64,000 bases of DNA from Lithospermum erythrorhizon. Its lineage: Eukaryota > Streptophyta > Magnoliopsida > Boraginales > Boraginaceae. The position numbers were made by a program, and so were the translations under genes. Position 1 is the stretch's first letter, and every line of letters begins with the position of its first letter. The stretch spans positions 3,100,001 through 3,164,000 of the forward strand of contig JADFUC010001925.1 in NCBI GenBank assembly GCA_019722365.1, given 5' to 3'. Positions 12,385 through 25,200 of the stretch are shown piece by piece. The notes under the pieces are model-generated. The model was not told the DNA's origin, did not search any database, and was given only the letters and a program-made list of their open reading frames with translations.

Positions 12385-15069
12385 TTACAGACCAAGAGAG
12401 AAGGGAAATCCTGTAGAGGCCAACCAATTACCTCCTGAAATAAAATTTCCAGCAGTAAAAGGTTGAGCTCCAGTTGCGCTAGTAATCACCCTATAACCTC
12501 CCCATTTAACTCTATTGGCTGTACCAGCACCTGCCCCTGTGTTCGAATACTCGGCATAAAATAGTGTAGCAAGCGCATAAGTACCACTCCACTCGTACCA
12601 CCCCGCGGGATTAATAACATTGCTTATTTCGGATTGCATGATAACGGTTCTTGAATATCGCTTCCAAGGCCTACCCAAATATGTAGGGAATGCGCTTTCT
12701 TGGCCTCGAAGATCACTAGTCGCGCCAATTCTGCATTTTTGGATCACAATGCCTGTGTTTTCGTTAGGGTCATCGCGACCTTGAGCTGTGACCATGTTTC
12801 GTTGCCCTGGATTAGGCCTCCGTGCATGAATGTCACAATTTTGGAGCACAACTGCTGCATTTCCAAATATGAAATCCACTGTGCCAGCTACATAGCAACT
12901 GACATAGAATTGGCGCAACGAGTGCACGTACAGTGTGTCCTGGTAAGCTATCATGTCACAACGATAAAACGCCGCAAAATCTGCATTAACTCTAAGTGCC
13001 ACAGCTTGATGTTTTGATGGTCCTGCAGTGTTCTGGAATGTAATGTCTCTTGCTAAGAATCGATCACCAATTATGGCTGTAACAAAATATTGAGATACAT
13101 TGTTAGATGTTGGAATTTTGTAATTTATTTCTTGGTTTGAATCTAACAAAAGATAAGGTGAAGGAGGAAATGCAGTGGGCCAAACTGAATGCAACTCTGA
13201 CCATTATCAGCAAACATATTAAATTTCTTGGTCCCTCTTAGTAATTTATGACGCTCAAAGAATCTAATTTCTATCAACCATTTTTTTTAATCAGAGTCCA
13301 TCATCAATTAATAAATTAATGACAAGAATAATAGTCAAACAAGATTTCGTTGTCTAGCCAAGCAGGAGATAATTGAAGTGATAAATGTGCATACCCATTA
13401 CCCCTAATGTAGTGTTTTTTCCCCTCACTTGTAGGGGTATGAACCTTGGAGGAGGTCAGGGGTGGTAACCTGGGAAGAAGGGTAAGGAGCCAAACACAAT
13501 ACATGTCAAAGTCAACAATATAGATAATTGTACAAATAGATTTTGAAGTTTGGAAAATTTCTATTGAATTTGCATTGGTACAATGATAGTTCTTGAAATT
13601 ATAAATTTATTGTACAAATAATCTTTTCTTTCATGCAAGTAACATTTTAATACCACATCAACATGATTTTTATTCTTTAACGTGTTGTTAGTATGTAACG
13701 GTAATTAAAAAAAATGACCATTTATGTAACTAGTTTGTAAGTCCAACTTTCTTACTCCATTTAAAATCTCATGAAGTAAGACTCAACTTTTACAAAATTC
13801 CGTGAACTATTCATACAATTATCTCATCAACCATACACTAATGCATATGTCCTACATCTCTTGTCCTTATACCCCAATCTGCATGTATGTTTCAAATACA
13901 AAACCGACAGATTGTCACCATAACTTCTTTGAGGTAAAACTTGGTAACCTTTGAGGTTTCAATAGTCTCACAAATTTTTGAATTCAATTTGATACAAAAC
14001 TGATATTTGAGTTCAAAATCTAAACATTAAAAAAAACTAAACATTCAACAAGTGAAACTTAAAATTTAACCAAATTTTTGGAATGAGAGGTTAAAATTGA
14101 TCAAAGACACTAACCAACAGTTGCAGAGTTGAAGGTTGTGCTACCATCCACCACATTCCTACTACCAGTAATAATAGTACTTGTTCTTCCATCTCCCATA
14201 AACATAATATTACTCTTTCCTCTTGGCACCTCCACATTTTCCCTATAAGTCCCTGCTTTAATCCTGATAATATACCTCCTACTACTTCCCGATGGAGCGG
14301 CAGCCACTGCTGCCGCGACAGTCATATAATTTCCAGTCCCGTCAGCCGCCACGATGGTATCAGGGGTGACCGTTGTTGCTTGTAGTAGCTTCCTGTCACC
14401 CCCTGATAACCATTTAGGCCATTCATGCCCTGCATTATTATTATTATTAGAGTAGTTTTTGCCTCCGATTTTGTCAACATTTGCGTTGGACATATTCTTG
14501 ATCATGGCTAATACGTTACTGCATAGTCGAAAAGTATGCAGTTGTTCGTTTAGAAAAAACGAACGGATTTTTCTATCACCTTTATCATGAGAAAAACCAT
14601 CAATGCAGGTTTCTTGATTGGTCATTGCAGCACTCAAAAGAATCAGGACATCATCTGGTGAATAATTTTTTGAAGGGTAATTTTGTAGCTTAAGTTCCAC
14701 TCTTTTTAGTTCGTCTAGGCTATCATCTGCTGTTTCTAGACAATCTTTGAGGGCTATTTTCTCCCTCACAGTTAGTGATTTTTTCAAAGTGATTTTCTTG
14801 ATTGTGATTTTGTTGAGTTTTATTGTTGCAATAGTGTGGTTTAGAGCCGCCATTACAACGCCCATAACCGTCGTGATGTTGGATTTTGGCGACGGAGAAG
14901 AAGCTGTAAGTGATGAAATGCATAAGTCAGGGTACAAAGTTGAAGAACAAGTGGAGTTTATGATGTTATGTGGTGTTTTGTTGATTGTGTTTTCATGAGA
15001 TATAGCTATCATTGGAAGTAATGTTGCAAATAATGCTAACAAGGTAATGTTTCTATTATTTGCTAACAT
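12385..15069 (-). CDS. Pectinesterase with N-terminal PMEI domain, 2 exons
   Basis: Secreted type-I pectin methylesterase precursor, which de-esterifies homogalacturonan in the cell wall. Exons are 15069-14115 and 13076-12385 (GT-AG, phase 1), giving 548 residues. The N-terminus has a signal peptide, then a pectinesterase-inhibitor domain with cysteines at the expected places (STCSSTLYPDLC, DCLETADDS, TCIDGF). The processing motif RKLLQ precedes VAADGTGNYMTV, the start of the catalytic domain. Catalytic motifs are intact: GDGRTSTIITG, ARDITFQNTAGP, YQDTLY, DFIFGNAAVV (catalytic Asp) and LGRPWKRYSRT. The splice junction rebuilds SATV-A-IIGDRF, as in homologues. The protein ends in the usual hydrophobic GLPFSLGL-like tail. 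No damage is visible. The intron is about 1 kb, and near 13400 it contains a C/G-rich patch that may be repeat-derived. Confidence 0.95.
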
Positions 15070-16296
15070 CTTTAGCTTTTAGCTTTGGTTGGGAGAAAAC
15101 TTTTTTTGTTGTAGGCAATATGCTAAGTTGGAAGAAAAGCTTGAGGACTTATAATGAGATATAGGATGTCATGAAGTATTGAATTGACAAGAAGGGTTAT
15201 CTCAATGTGGGACTTGATGTTTTCAATATTTTCCCGCTCCTCCGCATGTGATATGTAAATCATTTCAAATTATGGTATCTATAAAGTTCGATTTTAAAAT
15301 TAATGGACAATAAAAGGAGCAGTTCAAAATATTACAAATCCACTTATAACGTCAGTTATATTCATGTGGGACTAAATTCTCATCAATAATGATGATTTTG
15401 CTAAACTTAATTTGGAATTGTATAGTTTCTCTATATGGACCATGCAGCCTTAATAAGGGAATGGAAAGTCAGAAATGAAAAGATGAATTTGTAAATGTTT
15501 TTTGAAGAAGGTGGTGGGAAGTTGCAGAGTATTAATTAGTTTTCCTGTTATGAGTCCGTCTTTAATTCGCCTCTTTATTATCCCGTGTATAAAGTGCATG
15601 GTTTGAAGTTATTACTTCTGAATGGTCTAATTGTTTAATTTGTGGTCACAAGTTAAACAATTTTCAAAATTATCTGTTGTTTTTGTTTTTGTCGTGTGCA
15701 GTAGATAATGATCAACATCAGAGAGGAGGTGCTTGGCAGGTTAGAGGAGAAAACTCCTAGAGCTTTTGCCACTTCTCATTTCTCAAATATGAGATAATTA
15801 GATAAACATATTTAGGTGGTGCCTAAAGTATTCTAACCTTCCAATTAAGGCACTCAAGTAACATGTCTCGATGTTTAAATTTGGATAATACGCAACTTTA
15901 CTGTGATAACAAGGAAATTGTTTCCGAATTTAAGGAGTCCAACAAAGAATGCACAATTGAGAATTTTGCACTTAAGACACGACCTCTTAAGTCCAAGTTC
16001 TTGAACCTGACAAAGTCCAATGCAAATCGAGTTGTTGTAACATCAAACACACATATGTCAATAGGCCAAGACGCAACTTCAACATAAGCATAGTCCTGAA
16101 CCATTTCAACTAGATAATGTCTATCGTGGTCTCAAGAATGAGAACTTATAATAACTACTACTGAGTATGTCCAGACGATGTGAAGCTATATATGGCTAGT
16201 TGATGTCACAATTACTTTGTTTAAATTAGTTTATTCAAGTACATATTACGGAGGATTAAAACAGAGTAAAACTGGGTAAATTTACAATAAGGCTAA
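15070..16296. other. Intergenic region between divergently placed minus-strand genes
   Basis: This holds the upstream region of the pectinesterase gene and the 3' flank of the SDR gene. An open frame of 74 codons (15863-16087, +) and an overlapping one on the other strand have no recognisable family and are probably chance frames. No RNA gene or repeat was recognised. Confidence 0.4.
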
Positions 16297-18435
16297 TCAA
16301 ACATACCCTCCATTGGCTCTTACTATCTGTCCATTGATCCATTCGCCAGAATCGCAAGCCAAGAAGCCAACCAGTGGCGCTACATCTTCCGTCTGTCCAA
16401 GCCTTCCCAATGGGCATGCATCCACCAGACTCTTGATCATCTCCTCAGTTTTCCCAGCATAGAACATCTCGGTCGCAATCGGCCCTGGAGCAACGCAGTT
16501 CGCTGTGATCCTGGTCCCTTTCAGCTCCTTAGCTAGTATCTTTATCATTGCCTCCACTGCTGCCTTTGATGCTGCATACGCCCCGTATCCTGGTCTTAAT
16601 GCTGCCACCATTGATGTTGATAAGCATATTATCCTCCCTCCTCTGTGTAATGAAGCAAAACATAATCATTAAGTATAATAAAATTGATTTAAACTATTCC
16701 CAATATTGAGGAATTTAATAACTAAGACCCTTTTAAATCTCTTTTATTTTCTAACACAATTTTCAAAGAAAAATAATACTAAATTACTCCCTTATTAAAC
16801 AAACATTTATCTTCTCTTCCTCTCAACCACCACCACTCACCCCACCCGTCTCCCTCCCTTCCCCACCCCACTACCCCCCGCACCTTAACAGCTTACTGCC
16901 CCTCCTCCTCCCCATGCACCCCACCCCACCGGCCTCCTCCTCCCTCGTGACCCATACCTCCCTCTCCCTCCTCCACCGCGCGACCCCCACCCCCCTCCCC
17001 TTATAATCGCTGACGCACCTACTCCCTACCTGTGTTTCATGATTGTTTTATGGATCAAAATTTTATGAGAAAGTGGTGGGCCAAAGGAGGAGAGCTTTTA
17101 TGAGTGAGAAGGGAAGCGCAGCTTATACGCGAAAACTGACGCAAACTTAAAACGTAAAGGGTGGGCGATTTGAGGGAATGGGTCAGTGGGTGATGGGCGC
17201 TGGGTTATGTTGCAGGAGCAGCCATTGGTATACATCAGACAAATGTTTATTAATTACGCCAATTTAAGATTCGTATTTAAAATACAAATTAAAAATATCT
17301 TTTAAAAAATGATATTATCCAAATTCCTCCCCAATATTTTTGTCCTCTTGAGTTTGCTAACCAAATGTGTACCTACATTAGCTCAAATCAAGCTAGAACT
17401 CTGCTAAACAGTCTCACATGCCAATAGGAGAATTGAATGCATCAAATGACTAATTGTTTAGCTCAAAATTTATGGTGAATTCCTTTGAGTCTCAAAAAAA
17501 CAAGTTCATCAAAGTTTCGATTTGAGTATTCACCCACTATAAATCAAATTAAATAATACTCCGTACTCCCTCCTCCATCACAAATGGATCATCAAGTTTT
17601 GAATTTCGATGGTTTAAAATATATTCATAACAATTATTTTTCTTCTTTAATTTAATTCATTATATATTTCCTTTTGTATCATTATCATAAATAATGCAAG
17701 ATGTACATTAAATAATCAAATAATTAGTGGATTATTAATCGAGGATATAAATGTCAAATTAACTCTATTTTTAATCAACATGCACATGTATAATACTGTA
17801 TGTATAAAATGTCAAGTAAAAAACAGAGTGCATATCATTGACAAGTAAAACAACATGCATATATCTGTAATCTAACGACAAGTAAAAAAACGAATCGTAT
17901 ATTTAGACTCTACAACGACAACTAAAAAACGAATACGATAAGATCTAGATTTGTAATGACATGTAAAACCGAAGGGAGTAAAAAAACAGAATTCTCCGCC
18001 ACGTTTGATTCGGTTAGAAGCTTCCTTACAACACAAAAAAGCCCCACGAACATTAACCTTCATAACATAATCAAAATCCTCCACCTCAGTATTATTTATC
18101 CCAGGGTACTTAGAGTCCAACACTCCAGCTGAATTAACCAATATATTAACGGGCGCTTTAAACTCCGCCTCAGCAAACTCGAACATCGACTTCACTTGAG
18201 CCGGCTCCGATACGTCGGCTCGAAAGGTTACGGCTCGTGGGGTGGGGTGATCGGCGTTGAGTTGCGCCGCTAGGTGGTCGGCTTGAGCCGAGTCGGAGTT
18301 GAAGTTGATCAGGAGTTTGGCGCCGAGGGACGATAAGTGGAGGGAGATGGCTTTGCCGATTCCGCGGGACCCGCCGGTTACTATGGCAACTCGGTTTTCT
18401 AGAGGGTGGTTTAGGGAAGGGGGTGGAGCAGCCAT
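16297..18435 (-). CDS. Short-chain dehydrogenase/reductase (NADPH-dependent aldehyde reductase-like), 2 exons, altered junction
   Basis: Classical SDR of the plant 3-oxoacyl-ACP-reductase-like / NADPH-dependent aldehyde reductase group. Exon 1 runs from 18435 (MAAPPPSLNHPLENR) to about 17996, with an in-frame upstream ATG at 18495. Exon 2 is about 16642-16297. Visible motifs are the Rossmann TGGSRGIGK, ILVNSAGV and the active site LSTS...YGAYAASKAA (Ser, Tyr, Lys), ending NGQIVRANGGYV. Length is about 256 residues, normal for the family. By homology exon 1 should stop at KRGG and exon 2 resume with GRIICL, but no GT follows KRGG on the minus strand. The nearest in-frame combinations are donor at 17987 with acceptor before 16637, or donor at 17969 with acceptor before 16640; both add residues. 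The gene may therefore be mis-spliced or use an altered site. Confidence 0.8.
16830..17015 (+). repeat. C-rich tract in the SDR intron (G-rich in the transcript)
   Basis: About 180 bases consist almost wholly of CCACC, CCCTCC and CCTCCTCC runs, in sharp contrast with the surrounding AT-rich intron. The sense (minus) strand is thus a dense series of G runs, many of three to six Gs, with strong potential to form G-quadruplexes. Confidence 0.75.
17790..17995 (-). repeat. Imperfect ~40 bp tandem repeats abutting the SDR exon 1 donor
   Basis: Reading the minus strand, a motif 'TTTTTTACTTGTC(A/G)TT' recurs about five times at roughly 40-base spacing between 17995 and 17790. The copy nearest the exon begins CTCCCTTCGGTTTTACATGTCA, which resembles plant MITE ends. 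The array lies exactly where the intron 5' splice site should be. Confidence 0.65.
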
Positions 18436-18499
18436 GGGGAGGTAATGGAGTAGTTTAGTTTTTGAGCACGCGTTTGCTAGGGATAAAATGGACAAAATT

Positions 18500-19776
18500 T
18501 AGTGGCTTTGAAAATAGTGGCTGTAAATATATGCATTCTGAATGTGTTAAATATTTAATTGTGAAATTCGATTGAATTGTTTTGAGATAATTCTTAAAAT
18601 TAATTAAATAGTATGAATTTTATGAACTGCTAACGATTAAATCGTCGTCAATAATAATATTAATTACATGACTACTTAATATATTATACTATTGTGAAGA
18701 AATGAATCTATTTTAAGCTCGAATGTCAATGAATCTAATTTCTAAATAAAATAATTTTTTAAAATTCAAACGAGATAAATGATATTATCTTCGATTTATC
18801 AGATTCAGTCTAAAATAAATGGACCATAAGAGTCCGACGTGAGTAATTACAATAGTTGGACAATAATTTTATATATTTATCCCTAGATATTATATACCAT
18901 ATATAAAACTATAGTTAAAAATATAGTAAAAAGGAATCATCAAAACTTATCCATTAATAATTTTTTGAGATGAATAGAAGTATTTATCCATTAATGACTT
19001 GTGTTTGGCCTACTCGTCATTGCCGAAATAGGCAAATCGTTGTTGATGTTTTGGTTCCTTGTAATGGAGACGTCATTGCTCAAGTCACAAGCGCATAATG
19101 TCGAATCGCTATAACTCACTCGATGAAATGACTTTGCAATTGGAAAAATACTTCCTTTAATAATTGTTAAAGTTGCTAATTTTCTAAAATACGGAATACA
19201 TATGAACATCGACCAAATATGACAAAAGTTTTGCGATTTACTAAATAGTAATTAATAGAATCGATTAAATATGACAAGTTATGATGACGGAATAGTAATT
19301 TAATAGAAGAACTCTACTCGAGATGTGACATGTATAAGGAGATTTGAATGAATTTTTCACTAATATTTTACCAATGAGACAAATCTTTAAAGTCCGTTAA
19401 TTTTGACAAAGACAATTAAGTATGGTGTTTGTGAAGTAACTATGGTACTCACTCAAACCCAACTCGTTAACAATCCTACACTCGCTAGTGCACGACAGAC
19501 GTCCTACTCTTATGTAAACGTTTCTAAATAATGGAGTATACAACTTAGACAAATTCAACTCTTAGCTCTTGAGGCCTTGAACTGAATCATTATAATATTA
19601 CAAGTAACAACAAATTTGAACACTAATGAGTTTATGATTCCAGTGCCATCTTTTAGTTGCTTCAGGTTTTTACATTATCAAAGCTATGTAGGGTTATAAA
19701 ATTTCAGATAGATATGCTACTTTATGAACTATTTCTGGCTTGATGCATTACTTGTCTGCAAAGTTTAGAGGCTGCC
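18500..19776. other. Intergenic, AT-rich
   Basis: This spans from the 5' flank of the SDR gene to the 3' flank of the NDF-like gene. No conserved coding segment, RNA gene or clear repeat was found; the open frames here are short and unlike known proteins. Confidence 0.4.
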
Positions 19777-21113
19777 TCATAGATTTGGGTTGTATATTTG
19801 TTGTTCCCCTCTCCATTTACCTTGGGATTCCAGTACTATCGGTTTGAGCAAGGCGGTATGGCCAATGGATATATAAGAATACTTGCTGTATGAACTGTGC
19901 CTGGAGCCTGGACTTAACAAGTACAATTCTTTGAATCCATTTCCTCCTATAATAACCGAGTTTCTCCTACCCTGTCAAAGAGAGCAGAAACTCTGAGAAA
20001 CTTGAAAAATATTTGAGTTGTATATTAAGAAAAAAGGACTAGGTACACGTAGTTACCCGATCAATGATAGTAAACTCGCGTGGGGCGTTTATATATATGT
20101 TGCTCATTTTTTCAGTTAAATGCTTGTAACTATCTTCTTCTTCACCCTCTAATATTTCTTCTGTGTCATCCAACTTGCTGCTTGAGTTATTACCTCTTTT
20201 CCGGTCTTTTGAACTCCAGGGGAACAAAAGAGCCGTGGGATCCCAGGATTTCTTGGAATCTTGGTTTCTCTCACTGAACCCTGGAGGAACAATGCTGAAA
20301 TTTGTTTGAACTGGAGACTTATTAAAAAAATCAGATCCGTCTAGCCCCAATGCGTAAGTTGCTTCTGGTGTACTAACTGCTAGATGGCTTATCAGCGAGC
20401 CAATCAAGCGGATTGTTGAAGCACCTGAATTTGATATATGTATCTTTGAATGTAAAGAATCTTCTTGCAGAGTTATGATATTTCTAACCTCTAAACTCCC
20501 CTCCAAGTCTCGGTTAATTAATTCGACCTGCATTCGATTTGTTAACAATGACAAATTTGATTGACAATCATCATTTTCAGGTAATAACTAAAAGAAGTAC
20601 CTGAATCATATCCTGAGCATTTCCTTCCACTCCATTGAGACTCCAAGAACATGTGGGCGATGAAACGCCCTCATCATTCTGGTACTTCAAGTCAAGCGCT
20701 ATTCCCCCTTGAATGACAGGTTCACCGCCATTTTCTCCCTTCGATACCGTTGTATGCAGCAATTCCATTAGACCTCCATGCCACATTGGAGCCTTGAAAG
20801 ATGTGACTAGACCACTTGGGAGCATTACCTTGGCCGCACTACCATTCTCCAATGACATCCTGATGACACAGCTATCGCTTAGTTTTGTGAAAGATACTCC
20901 ATTGCTACTGAACTCTCTCTGCAGATAGTCCACGTCTGGTAACGGGCCAGTGACTGAGGCCACCGCAGGTGATAACAGGTCTAGTTTCTTGCAGGTCTGT
21001 AGGATATTAGTACTGAACAGATGAGAATTCATAAAAGCAGCATGTTTCGCCCGTTCTATGGCAGGTAAGTTGGTTAGTTTAGGAGAGAGCAGACAATTGT
21101 AAACCAGTGACAT
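19777..21113 (-). CDS. NDF2/NDF5-like chloroplast NDH complex protein (aldose-1-epimerase-like fold), 3 exons
   Basis: Related to NDH-dependent cyclic electron flow 5 and to PnsB2/NDF2, accessory proteins of the thylakoid NADH dehydrogenase-like complex. They have a galactose-mutarotase-like fold but are not known to be enzymes. Exons are 21113-20601, 20527-20057 and 19971-19777; all junctions are phase 0 and GT-AG. The product is up to 392 residues. Recognisable segments are VMLPSGLVTSFKAPMWHGG, SPEATYALGLDGSDFF, EMSNIY-like KMSNIYINAPREFTIIDR and, in exon 3, GRRNSVIIGGNGFKELYLLSPGS followed by ALLKPIVL. Frame, phase and similarity in the last exon make it secure. The start is uncertain: the frame stays open upstream of 21113, and an internal Met 28 residues in would give about 365 residues. 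The N-terminus should be a transit peptide. I cannot decide between NDF2 and NDF5. Confidence 0.8.
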
Positions 21114-22279
21114 TTGTATGATATTGATAAGTAACCTTTCTGGTCTTTTATTTCGAATACACCTAATTGAACATGAAGACGACCATAACTCAATTGTTTT
21201 GGAGGGAGGTGGAGTGTATTAAGGTTATTTCCTTGGCTAATGTATACATCAGAATGGATAATATATGAGGAACTTTTGGTTGGTTATGGTTCATTCATGA
21301 GATATGCTTCATTCTGCTTAGATATTTTTTGCACCTTTGCCCATTTTTTGTTTGTCCTCTTTTTGGCTCTTGCCAATATTTGCCTCTATCCTCACGACCT
21401 CACCATTCAAATTTGATTCATTGTTCAGGTCTGAGCTCATAACATAATTGCATCTGCAATCATAAAATATGAGTGTGTGATCATTCTTACAAGAGTTTAT
21501 ATGCTATAGCTGCAATGGCTCCCTACTATCCGACCCCTCCTTACCTTACTAAGACAGGACTCAAGAACCTCTTCAAATGCATTGGGACATATTAATATTG
21601 ATGAAGAAAGTTTCTTGAGAAAAAATGGGATTATAACTACCAATTGTCATGTTCAATAACGTGTGCCCCTCTCCATTCTTCACCAGGGTTCGCTAGAATA
21701 GGGACTATCAAGGAAGCAGGTCCAGTATAAATGAAGTAATCGTATCCATATTCCTTTATTGAAGTGAATCAAGTGAAATAAAAATATACCTAATCAGTAT
21801 ATTATGTACAAAATAAGACAGAAAGGTCAAATCAATTTAGTTTGTTGGTGCTAAATCATTTGGAATAATGAAAACAAAGTTTGTTGATTCTTGAGTTTTT
21901 AGATTTCCCTTTGCCATATGTTAGTACTATTATTATAGATGCAATAGAAGAATATAAAAAACAAGCAACTAACATAGCCAAAGAAAATCGAACACGAAAG
22001 TAGTAGTCAAGGACACTCTGCCCAGTAGCACAATTAAATTAGCCAACTATAGGGAAAAGAGGATTACAACCTATCACAACCAACGGGATTAAAGAAAAGG
22101 CATTCGCTACAAACGAACTATTTGCTCTGCTAATCGCAAACCTGTGGTGATGCTTCTTAATCTGCATAGTAGGTGAAACAAATGTCGGTAAAAGATAACC
22201 AAGGTACAATATGGAAGTATTCATAATTCAAGGGAGAAAAGGGATCTCACCTTTGTTGCAGATAAGTATGATGAAAACT
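21114..22279. other. Intergenic between the ECT gene and the NDF-like gene
   Basis: Both flanking genes read on the minus strand, so this holds the 3' end of the ECT transcript and the promoter and leader of the NDF-like gene. A leader intron or an additional 5' exon of the NDF-like gene could lie here, but I could not identify one. No other feature was recognised. Confidence 0.4.
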
Positions 22280-25200
22280 TCAAGTGATCTTATTGATCCC
22301 ATTCGGAATAAAATTGTTTTCCTTCACTTCCAATTGTGAGCCATTGGACGTATCTTTCCTTGTTAATATAGACAAAGTCTCTCCAGAAAGTTTGACCTCT
22401 CCATTGGCCTTGGATCCAGGAGCAACCAAAGTCTCGGTTGATTTTAGATCCAGATCATTAGACTTCTTAGGTATCTCTCTTTCTCCACTCTCTGTAGACA
22501 TACCTCCAAACAGGTTCAAAGCTCCAACCTGCTTGAGGAGGTAGACATTAAATGTGGATATGCAGTTGAGACAAAACATGAATGCTGTTAAAGCTTCATT
22601 ATGTGAAGTAACGGGGTATATGTCACATTCTCTACGATGAAATACAGGTTTTTATACATATAGACCGCTGACAACCACAAGACATGGTAAGGTTATTTTA
22701 ACAAAGATTAGTGAGACACCAAGAAATCGTATTTTACCTGTATATTTGTCTGCCGTTGACGAGACTTCTTCTCCTGCATTACCTTTTGGCGACCTTCATA
22801 GAAGTCAAAGTCATCCAAAATGCATGTCAGGCTGGTATGGCTTTTATAAATTTTCAGTATTTCTAAACCTTGCTCAAATCTGACCTGCAGATTGGGCACC
22901 AAAAGACATTTAAGTAAAATTGGCCTACCAAGAACAAGAAAACTCATGGATCATTAATTGGTTTGAAACGGACCTCTTGAGTATCTCTGCTGTTGGTTAC
23001 TGGTTTATTTTCATTGTTCTCAAGAGTTATGTGCCTTAGACAGCTATTAGGCAAGTCTTTGATCAAGTGCCACTTCACAGGAAAGCAACCACTCCACTTA
23101 TCTTGTTGCCAATATTCTACAGTTCTGTCGAAGTTGACAGGACCAACCATCTCAGCAAGACCAGCAAATTGACCACTTCCGTTCACCTGAAATTACGTCG
23201 TGTAGTTTAATTTCAGTAGAAAACTCAAGATTTGTATTTGGACCAGTTACTATTCACTTAGAGCAAAAAGTTATACGAGTAGTCGAGTACTTACTGAGAA
23301 CAACAGAAAGATTGGGGACCCCTCAGATTTTTCCTTAGCTTCCTTATATGCAGCATCAAGTTTCTTGTTCCCATTTGGTGTACTGGTCCATATGCCATAT
23401 TTAATGCTTTTGTGGACATCGTCCTCGCTATAGGATTTAATGACAAAGAACTTAGCATCTGAATAAGTCTCAGGGAAATCTTCTTTGTTGTATTGATCCC
23501 TGTCGGGGAAAAGTGGTAAATTGTCCACAACATTATTTTCCCTCAGCAGAAGACTATGTCCCTTGACAGCAAGAGTTATTGGTTTAGATTCATTCTGGTC
23601 CTTCAGGCCCTTTGACCGAGGTCCTTTGTTTAGTTCGTTCAATCCATCCGTGGACTCCTTATTGAAGCCATATCCAGTACGTGACCTGGATTTGTACTTA
23701 TTACCCACATCGAACAAGCCATTCCCAGTAATCCTAGGATAGTAACTGCTGGACATGGCACCTTCACCACTTCTATACGCACTTGTGTATTGACCATATG
23801 CTCTGTTGTTTGGATATATTTGATTCATATATCCAGATTGCCCAAACACTGGTGTTGCTCTTGGATGTTGCAAACCCTGTATGTTTTTACATAACACAGA
23901 TTTCAGGGTGATACCATTTAAAATTGCTTCACTTTCGTCAACAAAAAGACACAGATTTCATGGTGATATCATTTTAAATTGCTTCACTTTGATATAGTAC
24001 GTGAAGATAAATAGCTATCAATTTTCTAAGGATAACAAATTGGATGCTTAAGGTCACTTAAGTTGAGATTGAACTCGTAAGTTGACATGAAATAATTAAG
24101 GTTGCGTATGAAATATACCATCAGATTAGAAAATTGCCGATTCTGGTTTCTACCACGATTGGTATGAGTTCCTTGTAGAGCTGCAGAAGATATTCCAGAA
24201 CCTGCTACATAGATTTGTGTGAGAAATGCATGACTTTCACAATGAAATCCACCACCAGATATTTCATATGTATAGAGGAAAAAAAAGACTGAAATACCTG
24301 TGGGCAGGCCTCCTGACCTGTAGAACTCATTGGTCTTTGCAGAATTCAGATTATTTGGAATTATAGGCTTCTGAACATTACTTTGATTTGTCATAACATG
24401 GCCAGCATTATAATGATTTCCTTTTGGTGCGTCAATTGGTAACTGCAATTGGATTGTGCCAAATTGATGTGTGGCCTCAGCTTGAGAGATTGACTGATTG
24501 GGTGTTGTAGAAGGTTGGAAATAAGATGTAGGATACTGATACTGTTGTGCCCCATACATTTGACCATCATGTCCCACTGTTGAACCAGTTGGAGAATAGC
24601 CGTAAGGCATATAACCAAAGTTTTGTTGATAGTCACCATAAACACCCTACCAACAACAAAAAAGGTTATTAAAATGACTATAGTAATAAAATAATAAAAG
24701 CTCTCAATACAGCTGCAATAATATGAGAGAGAGAGAGAGCTCACAGTTTGCATCTCAACTCCATCAGAGTTGTATCGATCCCACTCATTACCTGTTCAAT
24801 CGAGAACAAACTTCCTTAGGACATTCAAAATTTCAAGTGAAGCAAACAACAAAGAAAAATGGAATAAAGGCGACTGAATTGGATGTTGTACTATCTACCA
24901 TAAATCAACATGCTCCAATGCCTCTGAAAGAGATTGTACTATCTACCATAGTAAAAAGAAAGTATTCACTACCTCCATAATAATATGTAGGAGACGGGTA
25001 CCCATTAGGGTTGTAAAACATGCTCGGATCCATAAAACTTGAACCATTTGGGTTATAAAACATGCCGGGATCCATAAACGGGCTGACAGATCTCTCCATC
25101 GGATTATTTAGACCATTTCCTACCGCATCAACAGGAGAATATCCAACTGAGTTCTGCATAGAATGTCAGCGAAGCCTTGAACTTTCAGCATATACCACCG

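Noticed and set aside
13316..13504. 62-codon minus-strand frame in the pectinesterase intron
   Set aside because: It lies wholly inside a well-supported intron. The patch near 13400-13480 looks like repeat DNA rather than an exon.
15863..16104. Overlapping open frames on both strands between pectinesterase and SDR genes
   Set aside because: Neither shows a domain or a homologue I recognise, and overlap on opposite strands suggests chance.
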